Shown: positions 22,859 through 34,735 of the stretch, piece by piece | Numbering within the stretch: position 1 is the first letter of the stretch | Layout: every line of letters begins with the position of its first letter | Assembly (NCBI GenBank): GCA_013350335.1 | Contig: CM023536.1 | Span: 42,354,314 to 42,418,313 of the forward strand | Direction: 5' to 3' | DNA length: 64,000 nucleotides | DNA from: Chimonanthus salicifolius | Taxonomy: Eukaryota > Streptophyta > Magnoliopsida > Laurales > Calycanthaceae | Position numbers and translations under genes: made by a program | The notes under the pieces: model-generated | Databases searched by the model: none | What the model was told of the DNA's origin: nothing | Seen by the model: the letters and a program-made list of their open reading frames with translations, nothing else

Positions 22859-25800
22859 TGTAACACCCCGCCCTTTTTCACTCTAATTTTCAGAGTTTAT
22901 TTTTTTTTTTATAAAATAATCATGTGATCGGGGCGGAGTGTCACGACGCGAGTTAAATTCGGATCTCTAAATCTGACCCTTAACTGGCTAAGCCCATGTG
23001 CATATGAACTAAGCCCATGTGCACATGGTACATATATAACTTGCGGAATTAACTTAGTCTAAATCTAACTGAGGTTATAATAGAACCTATGACTAATCCA
23101 ATTTTTCATTCTTAGATAGCAAAGTACATAACTTATTCTCCAAAATTACTAATCAATCTTAACTAATCGTTTAATCAAAACATCCAACATAAAACAAACC
23201 ATAGCATCTATCTTAACTACTTATTACAAGCCAACATAACTAATTACCAAATTACATTGTCCAAATATATCAAATATCAAGTTCATAAAATAGTCCATTC
23301 ATAATCCATTCCAATCATTCAAACCGCCCAAGTTTCCGTACTTGGTCCTCTTCTCGCTCCACGTTTTTCCCTTTCCCTGCATCATCCACTAAGGATATAG
23401 ATAGGGCGTTAGATCAACGCGCCCAGTAGTGTTTCTGAATAGGGCTACCACATGGTTAGTCAAAAACATGCAAATAGTATAATAATAATACATGTGTGAC
23501 AAAATTCTATAAAAACATGCTATGTATGAAATGAACATGTAATGAGTCCCACCCATCACCATTCAACATAGCCATCACTTGACGGGATTCTCATCGTCAA
23601 GGTAACCCACAGTGGTCTTTCGGACGCCCCGACAGAGTGTGGCCTCCGGATTCCTCCTGATGGGATTCTCATCATCAGGGTACCCTACAGTGGTCTTTCG
23701 GATGCCCCGACGGAGTGTGGCCTCCGGTTACAACACCATCATCCCATGCCATGCATGAGATGTCTATGCAAACATGTCATTTAGAAACATAACTTTACAA
23801 TCATATAAGATATCAAAATCAACATAAAACGGCATATGAAATAGTGGTTACAATAAAGGTAGGAAACCTACACTTGTTTACTTTGTTCGACCCTTCCTTT
23901 GAACAGTCTTCCGATCACGGCTTGTACACCGTTCTAGAAATCCAAAACCTTATTTACATAACAGCAAGTTAAGCATTCATTCATGTGATTCTAACTTAGT
24001 CTAAATCTCAAAAATCCACTTAAACTTCCATGTCCTATCTTAGCCATAAAACCCCATAGTTTTGGTCCTTTTAAACATGTTTTTGGTCTCATTTAGACAT
24101 AGGATAACAGTATAATGTTATCATGTTTTTACCTTTCAAAACCATCCAATAAGCCCATCACTTTGTATGATTTCCATTTTGTAAAATTCAATCCAAATAT
24201 CCACATAACAGTCCATGGGGTTCGGCCATATGGTTTTTGGTGTAATTAATCCAACCATTGTCCATGGTTTTAATCCATAATTTAACCATAGTATTAATAT
24301 GGTTCAGCCAAGCCCTAGTTACCTAAAAAACAGTAAACTTATCTTCACTTTAAATCCTTTAAAATCTCACAAAACCATTTAATACTTCCATGAAATGTCA
24401 TACCATTTTATGGGGTTCGGCCCACCCAATTGGCTGAACCTCATGGCCTATGGTTTAGATCCATTTATCCATTTATAAACTTAGTTTATTCTTAAATCAA
24501 GGCACATTATGTTTACATAAAAATCCATCCTACACTTGACCCAAATAACCATAAAAAACAGTCCATGGGGTTAGGCCATACACATGGCCGAACCCCAAGG
24601 TTTCCTTGATGTAAATCTTCTTATCCTACTTACTGATTTTTTGCCACAAAATGACCCATTTGACATATATAAAATTTACCATGTTTTGACATGATTTTTG
24701 TCCTTTAAAAACATCAAACTTAATCCACTTTTATCATCTAAAAACAGTCCCATACTTGTATGGTTTTAACTTCCAAAAACCATCCAAATAAATCAATTAT
24801 TTCCATGGGGTTCGGCCATCCAATGGGGCCGAACCCTATGGTCCATCTTTTTATCTCATTCATGTACCTCCATCCAATATCTAACCCTTGTTAGATTTGG
24901 CCATCCAATGGCCGGGTCATGATTTAAAAATTGTTTATCGAAAACCTACCGTTTCCGCGATTCTTCCAATTGATCTTCCCTCCTGCTTGTTCCTTTCCCT
25001 TCCTCTCCTTCTTCTTGATTCCTTGATGGTCAAGGACTGATTAAGCAACCAGCTGCTGCTCTTATTTTTTTAAAATGTAGGACACGGCAAAGAGATAGAG
25101 AGAGAAAGAATTTTGGCTTTGAATGAGAAACCTTGATGCCCCCTCCTTTACTCAAAGTATACTCTTGTCTTGGTGAAAGAAAGCAACCAAGGACTGATTG
25201 CAAATCAGTGACTAGCTGTTGTTCTCAGTGTTTGGAGAGATGGAGGACGCCCAAGAGAGAAAGAGATAATGATAGAGAATGAATTCCTCTTGACTAATCA
25301 ACTTCAGCCCAAGGTTTAACCTTGTGCAACTCACCTCTCCATAATTAAAATCCTTTAAGTTCCTTGGGGTTTCATCTATGAAATGAAACACCCCCCCCCC
25401 CCCTAGCATCCAACGACTCTCTTATCTTTGAAGGTGAGAGTTTCATATGGAAATGAAACTCCCACACCAATGGCTAGTCTTTGTAACAGCCCACCTTCAT
25501 TCCTACTTTACATGGGAGTTTCAAATGAAACCCCTCTCCCATTGGCTGTTTCTTTTAAAATGAAACCCATCTCATACCAACGACCCTATGCTTGTCTCTT
25601 TAAGTCTTCTCCTCATTCATCTTTCATTTACCAATTCAAATTGGAGTTTCATCATAAGATGAAACTCCTCCCCTCCTCCAACGTCTTCCATGTACTTTCA
25701 AAATGTAACTCCCATTTCCTTTACCACTTAAATGGGAGTTACATGCATGGTAATACCTCCCATGCAGCCAACGTTTATTGTGTTTAAACCTATAATCAGC

Positions 25801-26258
25801 ACACACACTATTCTCACACACTCACTTCAAATATTTATTCATCCAACTCTTTTATTTAACTCACCCAAAACTCAACTCATTCATTAATGTAACTCAACTA
25901 ATAAATTCCACTCAACTCAACTCCAATATTTATTTCAACTCAAACCCAACTCAAACATTTAACTCATCTTAACCCAATTAAGCTTTGAGCTCACCAAATA
26001 GTCAAATATGTCAACTACGACCCATTGAGTTCAATTTGGTCATTTTTGACCCATTTAACAAATTTGACCCAATTATGACTTTTGACCCGTTTAAGTATAT
26101 CTTATACATTTATTTGTTTTGTAAACAAAACTACCATCCTTTGGGTCTTGATTGAACCATTGACCCATTTAAATTCAAATCAATTATATCACAATGGCAA
26201 TTCCGTAAATATGATAATTTCATATAAATTGATAACTTTGAAATTCCAGGGTGTTACA
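22859..26258 (-). mobile_element. Gypsy-type solo LTR (3.4 kb), TSD GTGTT
   Basis: In plus orientation it begins TGTAACACCCCGCCC and ends CCAGGGTGTTACA. GTGTT flanks it exactly (22854-22858 and 26259-26263). The left end is the reverse complement of the GGGCGGGGCGTTACA end of the 31245-34730 copy, so both belong to one family in opposite orientations. It interrupts the leader of Copia C. No internal Gypsy region is present. It carries the family's GGTTCGGCC/GGCCGAACC motifs (near 24228, 24417, 24567 and 24808) and the TGATGGGATTCTCATCATCA block (23580-23720). Confidence 0.9.
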
Positions 26259-26668
26259 GTGTTCACGACTGTTTTCTTGCCATTGCTTGCCGCCGTGCCG
26301 AACTCGCCGCACGGCTCTCTTCCTCCGCACACTGGCCGCAGTCATTGGTGTCTCTCGCAGCACGATTCTCCTTCGGCTTCTATACCCTTTTCCTTCGGCT
26401 ATCCCGACCTGTTGTGACTTCTGCAGTCGGTGCCGAAGAGGCTTAGTTCCAGCTTCGGACGTTACTACCGAGGCAACAACAGTCTGCGTTGCAGCGTCTC
26501 TGTCTTGCCTTGGCCACGACACTTGCTTCTCTGTTCCTTTGCGTCAGAGACTGTGCGGTGCCTCTTCAACGGCTGGCGTGCTGCTGGATGCGATTCGGTT
26601 TGAGTGCTTCTGAGAATGGTCTGCATTTTTGGACTCACTAGAGGTTTCGGCCTCTTCAACCTTCTTTA

Positions 26669-27520
26669 ATGACTGATTCCTCCTCCTGTACCCTAGACTC
26701 TCAAAAGGGAAAAGAGAAGGTTGATCCCTCTGTTTTGCCTCCATTCCACCTACAAGATATGTCCTCATTGATCACTTCAGAACGACTCGATGGTACCAAC
26801 TACATTGAGTGGTCCTTGAATGCTCAGAATAAGATCAGGGGCAGGAAACGTTGGGGCTTTATCTCTAGTAGTAAGAAGGCCCCCGAAGCAACAAATTCTG
26901 AGGAATATGAAACATGGGAGGATGAGAACTGTATGGTCAAATCTTGGCTACTTGACGCCATGACTAAGGACATCCGGTCACTTTTTCTTCACCTATCTAC
27001 TGCCAAGGCGATCTGGGACGTTGTCAGAGCGACTTATTCTGTCAGCCAAGATGCCCCCAAGGCATATCAATTATATTGTGCGGTCATTTCTGTCCGCCAA
27101 AATGGAGGTTCTGTTATTTCTTACTTTGGTAAACTACAACAATTATGGCAGGAGCTTGATGCTATTGAGCCTTGCACTATGGAATGTATCCGAGATCTTG
27201 AGAGGTATAACACAATGGTCAATTCTCAACGACTGCAAGTTTTCCTAGTTGGTCTTGATTCCCATTTGGATGGGATTCGTGGTCGTGTTCTTGCTACTAC
27301 ATTGCTTCCACCTCTACAGGTTGCTTATGCGATCATTTGTGCCGAGGTAAATCGCCAAGATGCTATGCTTGGTGCGCCATCTCATGACGGAGCTGTTATG
27401 ACGATTCGAAAATCTGGTACTCATCCAGACCCAAAGAAAGGTGTTCGTAAGTGTACTCATTGTAATAGGGGTTAATCATGTGACAGATACATGCTTTAAG
27501 TTCGATACCCTGATTGGCAT
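26669..27520 (+). pseudogene. Copia C gag
   Basis: Open for 268 codons from MTDSSSCTLDSQKGKEK. The capsid-like gag domain shows LDGTNYIEWSLNAQNKIRG, MVKSWLLDAMTKDIR and KAIWDVVRATYSV, which match the UBN2-type gag of plant Copia elements. It ends with CTHCNRG and a stop. The rest of the zinc knuckle (NHVTDTC) is in the next frame, so a frameshift destroys the CX2CX4HX4C motif. Gag would have packaged element RNA in cytoplasmic particles. Confidence 0.88.
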
Positions 27521-30500
27521 CCAAAGGGTAAGACGACCTCTCCCAGGTCTTATAATCCCACGGCAATGGATTCCGTTCCCAAGAGCCACGTCATCACTGC
27601 TTCCGGCTTCGTTGCCAAGTCAGGTATCACTGATTCTACTATTACTCACATTTTACTAGAAATAGTGCTTGGATAATTGACAATAGGTGCTACGAACCAT
27701 ATGACTTATGATAAATCTCGGTTTAGCTATTTATCTTCTACTTGTCCCAAATCCCCCATTACTAATGCCACTAGTGTGTCTTCCCCTAGTTGTCGATGTC
27801 GGCACTGTACCCCTATAACCATCTTTATCTCTCACTAATATTTTATTGGTCCCACCACTTAATTGTAACCTTATTTCTGTTAATAAGTTATCCGAGTCTC
27901 ATGACTGTGATGCCACTTTTTTTCCTACTTACTGTTTTTTTCAGAACTTCCATACCAAGGAGAAGATTGACAGTGGTAAACAATGTTGAGGCTTGTACTA
28001 TCTGGACGATGGGTTACACCGATCAAATGATGGAGCACTTGTTCACGTTATGGACACCAGCGTCTTTAAAAGGCAGGAGGAGATTTGGTTATTGCATACA
28101 CGATTGGGTCATCCCTTATTTGGTTACTTTAGGAGATTATTTCCCTCATCATTTACTTGTTCTAATATTTCAGACTTTGTTTGCGAAACTTGTGTACTGG
28201 CAAAAAGCCATCGTTCTGTTTTTCATTCGAATGATAATAAAATTGCAGCACCTTTTGCTTTAGTTCACTTGGATGTCTGGGGTCCTACCCCACTTTCTAC
28301 AAACCATGGCATGAGGTGGTTCATTACATTCGTTGATGATTCTACCAAGATGACCTGGGTTTAGTTGCTGCGACAAAAGAGCGATGTATGTACTGTGTAT
28401 CGTCTTTTCTATCAAATGGTGTTAACACAATTTGGCATTTCTATCAGATTTATTCGTTCTGATAATGGGGGTGAATGTTTCAGCAATAAATTGACTGATT
28501 TTGACTGATTTTCTGCATTCAGTTGGTACTATCCATCAAACATCTTGCTCTCAGACTCCTCAACAGAATGGGGTTGCTGAATAGAAAAACCGACACCTTT
28601 TGGAGGTCACTCGTTCTCTCTTAATTGGAGGTCATGTTCCATCACATCTATGGGGCGAAGCTTTGAGTTCCGCTTTCTACTTGATTAATCGTACACCATC
28701 TAGTATTCTTGGATTCAGAAGACCTTTGGATGTACTATCTGACCACTGTACGCTTCCCTCCGTTGTTCATTTGGCACCTCGTGTCTTGGAATGTGTAGTG
28801 TATGTTCACTTACATTCAAATCAACGCACCAAGTTGGAACCACGTGCATTGAAGTGTATGTTTGTCGGGTATGGTTCCACTCAGAAAGGATATCGTTGTT
28901 ATCATCCCCCTACTAAGAAGTTTTATGTCTCAATGAATATAATATTCCATGAAAGCATGTTTTTCTATCCCAAAGCAATACCAGATTCTTCACTTCAGGG
29001 GGAGACTAGAGATGAAGTACAGAATCACGATGAAATAAGGTTCTTTGAAATAATGAGGCCATTTAGTATTGAAGCCGAGACACCCGAATCATCCTCCATT
29101 GAGCACTCAGTTGAAGGGCGTGAATGTCAAGTCCATGATAGTACAATGTCTCCTACGTCTACAATCCCACTGATCCAATCGTCTCCAGAGGACTCCTTAG
29201 AGGTATTACCTGATCCTATTCCTATTGACTCTAATATCCATGATATTGTTAGTATAACAGAACCTGCATCTGAACCATCCCAATATCATCTTCCACCCCG
29301 ATTTAATCGTGGTCAACCAGCAACTAGATATGAGACTGACCCGAAAGCTAAAGTTAAATATCCAATAAATAACCATGTGTCCTCCCACAAGTTGTCTGAG
29401 TCATATGCATTTTATGTACTTCAATTATCCTCTATCTCTATTCCTAGTAAATTGCAGGAAGCTGTAGTAGATTCTGGATGGACCAAGGCTATGGCAGAGG
29501 AAATGGCAGCATTGGACAAAAATGTCACTTGGGAACTCGTGCACTTACTAAGGGGAAAGAAAACCGTGGGATGCAGATGGGTGTTTACGATCAAACATAG
29601 AGCAGATGAGACGATTGAGAGATACAAAGCTCGACTAGTTGCAAAAGGATATACATAGTCTTATGGTTTAGATTATCAAGAAACGTTTGCACCAGTTGCC
29701 AAACTTAATACTGTGAGAGTACTTTTGTCGTTAGCAGCTAATCAAGATTGGCTACTTCTTCAGTTTGATGTAAAAAATACTTTCTTGCATGGAGACCTTA
29801 CTGAAGAATTATATATGGATCCTCCTCCAAGTATACCAAAATACGCAGATACAGCAATGGTGTGCAAATTAAAAAAGGCATTGTATGGGTTGAAGCAATT
29901 TCCAAGGGCTTGGTTTGGCAGGTTCACCAAGTTTATGAGAAATTTTGGCTAGAAACAAAGTAACTCAGATTACACTTTATTTTTAAAGCACAAAAGAGGT
30001 AAAACCACTGCCCTAATTATCTATGTTGATGATATGGTAGTGATAGGTGATGATCATGAGGAGATTTCTAGGTTACAACAATATTTAGCATCTGAATTTG
30101 CAATGAAGCAGCTTGGAGATCTTAAATACTTTGAGGTGGCCTGATCAAAGTTTGATATTTTCTTATCCCAACGAAATTATATCCTTGATTTATTATTTGA
30201 AACAGGAATGCTAGGATGCAAGCCAGTTAATACTCCCATTGAGTAGAATCATAAACTCTTTAAGTGTTGCAGTGCATCTCCTACCGATAAAGGGAGATAC
30301 TAGAGGCTCGTTGGAAAACTAATTTATTTATCTCATGCCAGACCAGATATTTCATATGCAGTAAGTATGGTAAGTCAGTTCATGCATGACCCACGCAAAC
30401 CTCACATGGATGTTGTAGAACGCATATTAAGATATTTAAAGTCTGCTCCGGGTAAAGGTTTATTGTTCTCAAATCATGGACACATAAACGTTGAAGGCTA

Positions 30501-30967
30501 TACCAATGCCGATTGGGCAGGTTCAGCTGATGACAGAAGATCTACCTCAGGATCCTTCACTTTGTAGGTGGGAACCTTGTGACTTGGAGAAGTAAAAAGC
30601 AATAAGTAGTATCAAGATCAAGTACTGAAGCTGAGTATAGAGGTATGACACTTGGGGTATGTGAGTTGCTCTGCTTAAGAAATTTATTAAATGACTTAAG
30701 CATCAAACCAACAATGGTAATGAAACTATATTGTGACAACAAGTTAGCTATAGACATTGCTTATAACCCTGTTCAACATAATCGGACTAAGCATGTGGAG
30801 ATTGACAAACATTTTATCAAAGAGAAACTTGAAGCTGGAATAATTATTTTTCCATTCGTGAAGTCCGAAGATCAACTGACAGATGTCCTCACTAAAGCTG
30901 TAGCTAGCAAGGTGTTTCTTGACTCTCTTGTCAAGTTGGGCATGAGCGATATCCACGCACCAACTTG
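27521..30967 (+). pseudogene. Copia C pol remnant (protease to RNase H)
   Basis: Pieces in Copia order, spread over several frames. Pre-integrase segment with LLHTRLGHPLFGYFRRLF and VCETCVLAKSHRS (28090-28215). Integrase core with VHLDVWGPTP and FVDDSTKMTW up to a stop near 28362, then SAFYLINRTPSSILG (28664-28710). RT with GCRWVFTIKHRADETIERYK, then KARLVAKGYT and a stop, QFDVKNTFLHGDL (29761-29800), ALYGLKQ, and the YVDDMVV catalytic motif near 30020. RNase H with ADWAGSADDRRSTSG and SSTEAEYRG. Protease is poorly preserved (27650-27790). The direct duplication TTGACTGATTTTGACTGATT near 28490 is one local defect. Confidence 0.88.
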
Positions 30968-30975
30968 AGGGGGGG

Positions 30976-31148
30976 TGTTGACATTAGTTGTTAATTAGGG
31001 ATTAGATACCATAATTATAAGGACAATTACCTATTATATAGGTAAAATTTTTGTATAACTGAGATGTGTATTCCTGTAATAGCTCCCTTTTATAAGTTAT
31101 AAAAGGGGACATTTGTACAAAGAAATATATTGAGAAATTATTTTAACA
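30976..31148 (+). repeat. 3' LTR of Copia C
   Basis: 173 bp, preceded by the polypurine tract and followed by the CAACT duplicate. See the 5' LTR at 22028-22200 for the pairing. Confidence 0.93.
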
Positions 31149-31153
31149 CAACT

Positions 31154-31239
31154 TTGTGTCGTGGCATTTGCCAAAGCATGATACTCAGCCTTAGTAATAG
31201 AGTGAGCGACAATATATTGCTTTTTGGAATTCAATGATA
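31154..31239 (-). pseudogene. Copia B RNase H, middle piece
   Basis: Minus-strand text corresponds to the ITKAEYHALANATT-like segment of Copia RNase H (plus: GCCAAAGCATGATACTCAGC). It lies between the Copia C insertion and the next Gypsy solo LTR, confirming that both hit the same older element. Confidence 0.8.
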
Positions 31240-31244
31240 TTAAG

Positions 31245-34200
31245 TGTAACACCCCGGATTTTCAATTTATTATTTTATATGAAAATTATCCATTTTAATT
31301 GTGAATTTTAGATTGGATCTTATATGGATAAAGAATTGGGCCATGACCCAATTAGGACCTAATCCTAATTGATTGTGGAATTGGTTTTATTAAAATTAAA
31401 TAGAGTTGAATTAATTTAGTGATGCATTATATCTAAATTTAAATAAAAGATTTCATGGCCGAATTTTAGATGTAAAAATCTAGGATTATGCGCATGAATG
31501 ATATGCATATCTAGGTGCTATGCTAGAAAATTTAAAGAGGGACTTTTTCTAATTAAATTGGATTTGTATATTTTAAGAAAATGTCCTAGTTTAAATAAGA
31601 TTGTGCATGGTCATGTATAGAGATATTTCATATCTACATTATGCGCATGAGATAATTAAAGAAGGGAGCAAGGGCGCATAACACATTCTAAATAGGGATT
31701 AAGGAAGGATTTTAATTAAGGAGAGCAAGGGGGCACACGACATTACTAAAATAAGAAAGGGAGGGGTGCATGGCACCTTCCCCATTTAGATAAAGGGGCG
31801 CTTATATAAGAAAACACCCCATAGGCCGATCTCTCTCTCTCTCTCTCTCTCTCTCACTCAATTCCCATTCATGCCAAAAAATAAGAGGAAGAAAAGGGGC
31901 GGCCAGCAAAGGGAAAGATCAAGAAGGAGAAGAAGATTAGAAGAGAAAGACCAAGTGAAGGATAACCGAAGGAGTCGCGGAACCGGTAAGTGATTCTGAT
32001 TTTTGTTTAAGAACTATGGTTATTTTTAACGGAAAAATGGACCATAGGGTTCGGCCATGGTGCATGGCTGAACCCCATGGAAAGACATGGGTTAGGTTAT
32101 GGAATTTTAAAGGATTCATTTATGGAGGAACATTGATTAAATGGATGGATTGAAAACCATGGGAATTTATGGTTTAAATTTATAAATTTGAATGATGAAA
32201 ACCCATGGGAGAATTGGATAATTTTAAATGAAGATCATGGAAGATTGATAAAAAAAAAAAAAAGAAGGGGGTGAGGTTCGGCCATGGTGTATGGCCGAAC
32301 CCCACCAAATAAAATTGAGGATGCATCATAAAATTAGAAACTCACCAATGTATGGATTAATTCTAACAGTGAGGTTCAGCCATGGTGCATGGTTGAACCC
32401 CACTAGGATTTATTTATGGAGATGTATGGGTATTATGTTCATGAAATTAAGAAGATGGAAGTGGATTTGAGAATTATTTATATAGATTGAAAGCCATAGA
32501 AAGTTATGACAATTTTAATGGAGTTGTGGTGGGGTTATTATTGAATTTTAATGGACTCAAATTAAATGGCCAAGATCACGAACCCCATGAATTAAGTCTT
32601 TAGTTCAATAATGCTTCTATTATTATTAAATAAATTTAGGAGGAGGATGGAACCAAGATATCATGGGTTCGGCCATGGGTTATGGCCGAACCCCATGAAC
32701 CAATTTTTAAATGGATCCCTCAATAATAGATCATGTTTGGATTAAGGAATTATTATGGAACATTTAAAGGGTATTTGGAGTTTTGATGTATAATGAATAA
32801 GTGAATGGATCTATGTTTGAAACCAAAACCTAAGGTGATGAAGGTGATGGCAAAATTATAAATAGGTCAAAATAACAGGACATAGGAATCGGCCATGGTG
32901 TATGGCCGAACCCCATGAATTATTTGATAGACCATGTGTTGGAATATTTTAAGAGACACTTAGAGTGGTTATACATGTTTAAGGTAATGAGGGATTTAAT
33001 TAGATATAGACCTATGTTCATAAGTTATGTTATGGTTATGTTATTAGGTATAATGGCATGTTGGTAATTAATTAAGAATAAAGGACCAAGGGTTCGGCCA
33101 TAGTGTATGGCCGAACCACATGAGAAATATTTGTTGGATCATGTTGGGACTAAGGAACCAGTTATGAATATATTAAGTTTACATCTTAATATTATGGATG
33201 GGTTTTGAACATAAACCTAAAGTAATGGCAATTACGTAAATAGGTGAATTAATGGACCTAGGGTTACGTATGTTGGATTAAAATAAAAAGAATATTAATT
33301 AAGGTTAAACCAATGGCATTTTGGTAATATTGACTGAAAATGACGAACCTCATGGGGATTGGTTTATGGACTTAAATATTATAAATCAAGTGGGACTTGG
33401 TTTTAATTGATTTTATATTATAAGGTAATGGGACCTCACCAGGTGTTTACGATCGTGAGCAGTTACCAGACGAAAGACGCAAGGACACGTAGTGGTCTTT
33501 GGTAGGATTCTATCTTTTTGAAACCATGGGTTTTTGTACATTGTTTTTATTTTGATTTGATGAAATTATATTGCAAAGGATATGTTTAAAATGGTGATTT
33601 TATATGCTATGTTTATTTGATAAAATAGCATGTGTTTTAACTATGAGCTTTCAAATGCTATGATTTTGTATAATTGCATAGCATGTGGTATTTGCATCAC
33701 ATGCATGGCATGAGAGGGATGACAGTTAACTGGGGACCCACACTCCGTCAGGGCGTCCGTAAAGCACTAGTAGGGGATACCTTGATGATGAGAATCCCAT
33801 CAAGAAAATACTATGTATGAAGACCTTGATGATGAGCATTCCATCAAGAGGATACTATAAATCCGGATATCCACACTCCGTCGGGGCGTTCGTAAAACAC
33901 TCGTCGAAGGATACCTTGATGATGAGAATCACATCAAGAGGATACTATGAGTTTGTGATGGGTGGGATTCATTGCATATGATAGCATGGCATGGCATTGA
34001 ATCGGCATGATTATGACCTCTATTATCATGCAAGTTTTCTGGTTTTTATCGGTATGATAGGATCTCTATTATCATACATTGTTTTCATATAATGTTTTAT
34101 AAGTATGGTATGATTTATTATACTGGATTTGATATATTTATTATATCTGGATTTTTGGTACTAACCCATGTGTTAACTCTAATTGGAATACCTACTGGGC

Positions 34201-34730
34201 GCGTTGTTCTAACGCCTTACTTCTACCCTAGTTGATGATACAGGAAATGAAGGGAGCAGTGAACACAGAACAGGCTAAGGCATAGGAGCTTGAAGGATTA
34301 TAGTTTATATTTTGTTCGAGATACTCACGGGCTTATATTTTGAGTATCTAAAATTCAGATTATAATAACTTAGATGAATTTGCTATAGTTGGATGTTTTA
34401 TTGGATAATTGTGTTATAATAATGATGATTAATGACTTGACGTACTTTGCTAACTGAATGGAATAGAACTGTGTTCTATTATGATTCCGCAATTTTGATG
34501 TTATATTTTTATTCCGCATGTTTATATTGCTATGTGTGAAGCGTTTTTTTTTTTTTTGGACTGAGTCCATGCACACATAGGGTTGGCCAGTTAAGGGTAG
34601 GACTTTAGAAGTTCGGACTTAGCTCGCGTCGTGACGTCCCGCGCTCTATCACTCTACTCTGTTATATATAAAAAAAAAATAGATTCTGAATTTACGGAAA
34701 GAAGCGAGTGAAAAAGGGCGGGGCGTTACA
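31245..34730 (+). mobile_element. Gypsy-type solo LTR (3.5 kb), TSD TTAAG
   Basis: Starts TGTAACACCCCGG and ends GGGCGGGGCGTTACA, with exact TTAAG on both sides (31240-31244 and 34731-34735). A TATA-like CTTATATAAG (31801-31810) and a CT repeat (31830-31855) mark a probable transcription start. A donor-like CCGGTAAGTGATT (31982 on) and an acceptor-like TGATACAGGAAATG (about 34240) give it an intron-like layout. It contains six hairpin motifs (32047-33117) and TTGATGATGAGAATC-type subrepeats (33770-33950). There are no internal Gypsy domains. It interrupts the RNase H of Copia B. Confidence 0.92.
32047..33117. repeat. six dispersed hairpin motifs in the LTR
   Basis: Inverted repeats of the form GGGTTCGGCCAT - 5 nt - ATGGCCGAACCC. 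Sites: 32047-32075, 32275-32301 (perfect 11-bp stem), 32373-32399, 32665-32693, 32889-32909 (8-bp stem remains), 33091-33117 (perfect 11-bp stem). All six loops are 5 nt (GGTGT, GGTGC, GGGTT or AGTGT). Spacing is irregular, about 96 to 292 bp. The opposite-orientation copy at 22859-26258 has at least four related motifs, several with altered loops. Confidence 0.88.
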
Positions 34731-34735
34731 TTAAG

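Larger units (their letters stand above)
22028..31148 (+). mobile_element. complete Copia element C, TSD CAACT
   Basis: Full-length element inserted in Copia B. Two 173-bp LTRs (22028-22200 and 30976-31148) both start TGTTGACATTAG and end with (T)TTAA(A)CA. Exact CAACT duplicates flank it (22023-22027 and 31149-31153). The PBS follows the 5' LTR and a G-rich polypurine tract (TTGAGGGGGGG, 30965-30975) precedes the 3' LTR. Without the 3.4 kb Gypsy insert and its duplicated target it is about 5.7 kb, normal for Copia. The LTRs differ at about 13 of 173 positions, so the insertion is old. Stops and frameshifts in every domain show it is inactive. Confidence 0.93.

Noticed and set aside
33770..33950. 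Regular repeats as a CRISPR array
   Set aside because: These are diverged LTR subrepeats in a plant genome, without uniform spacers.
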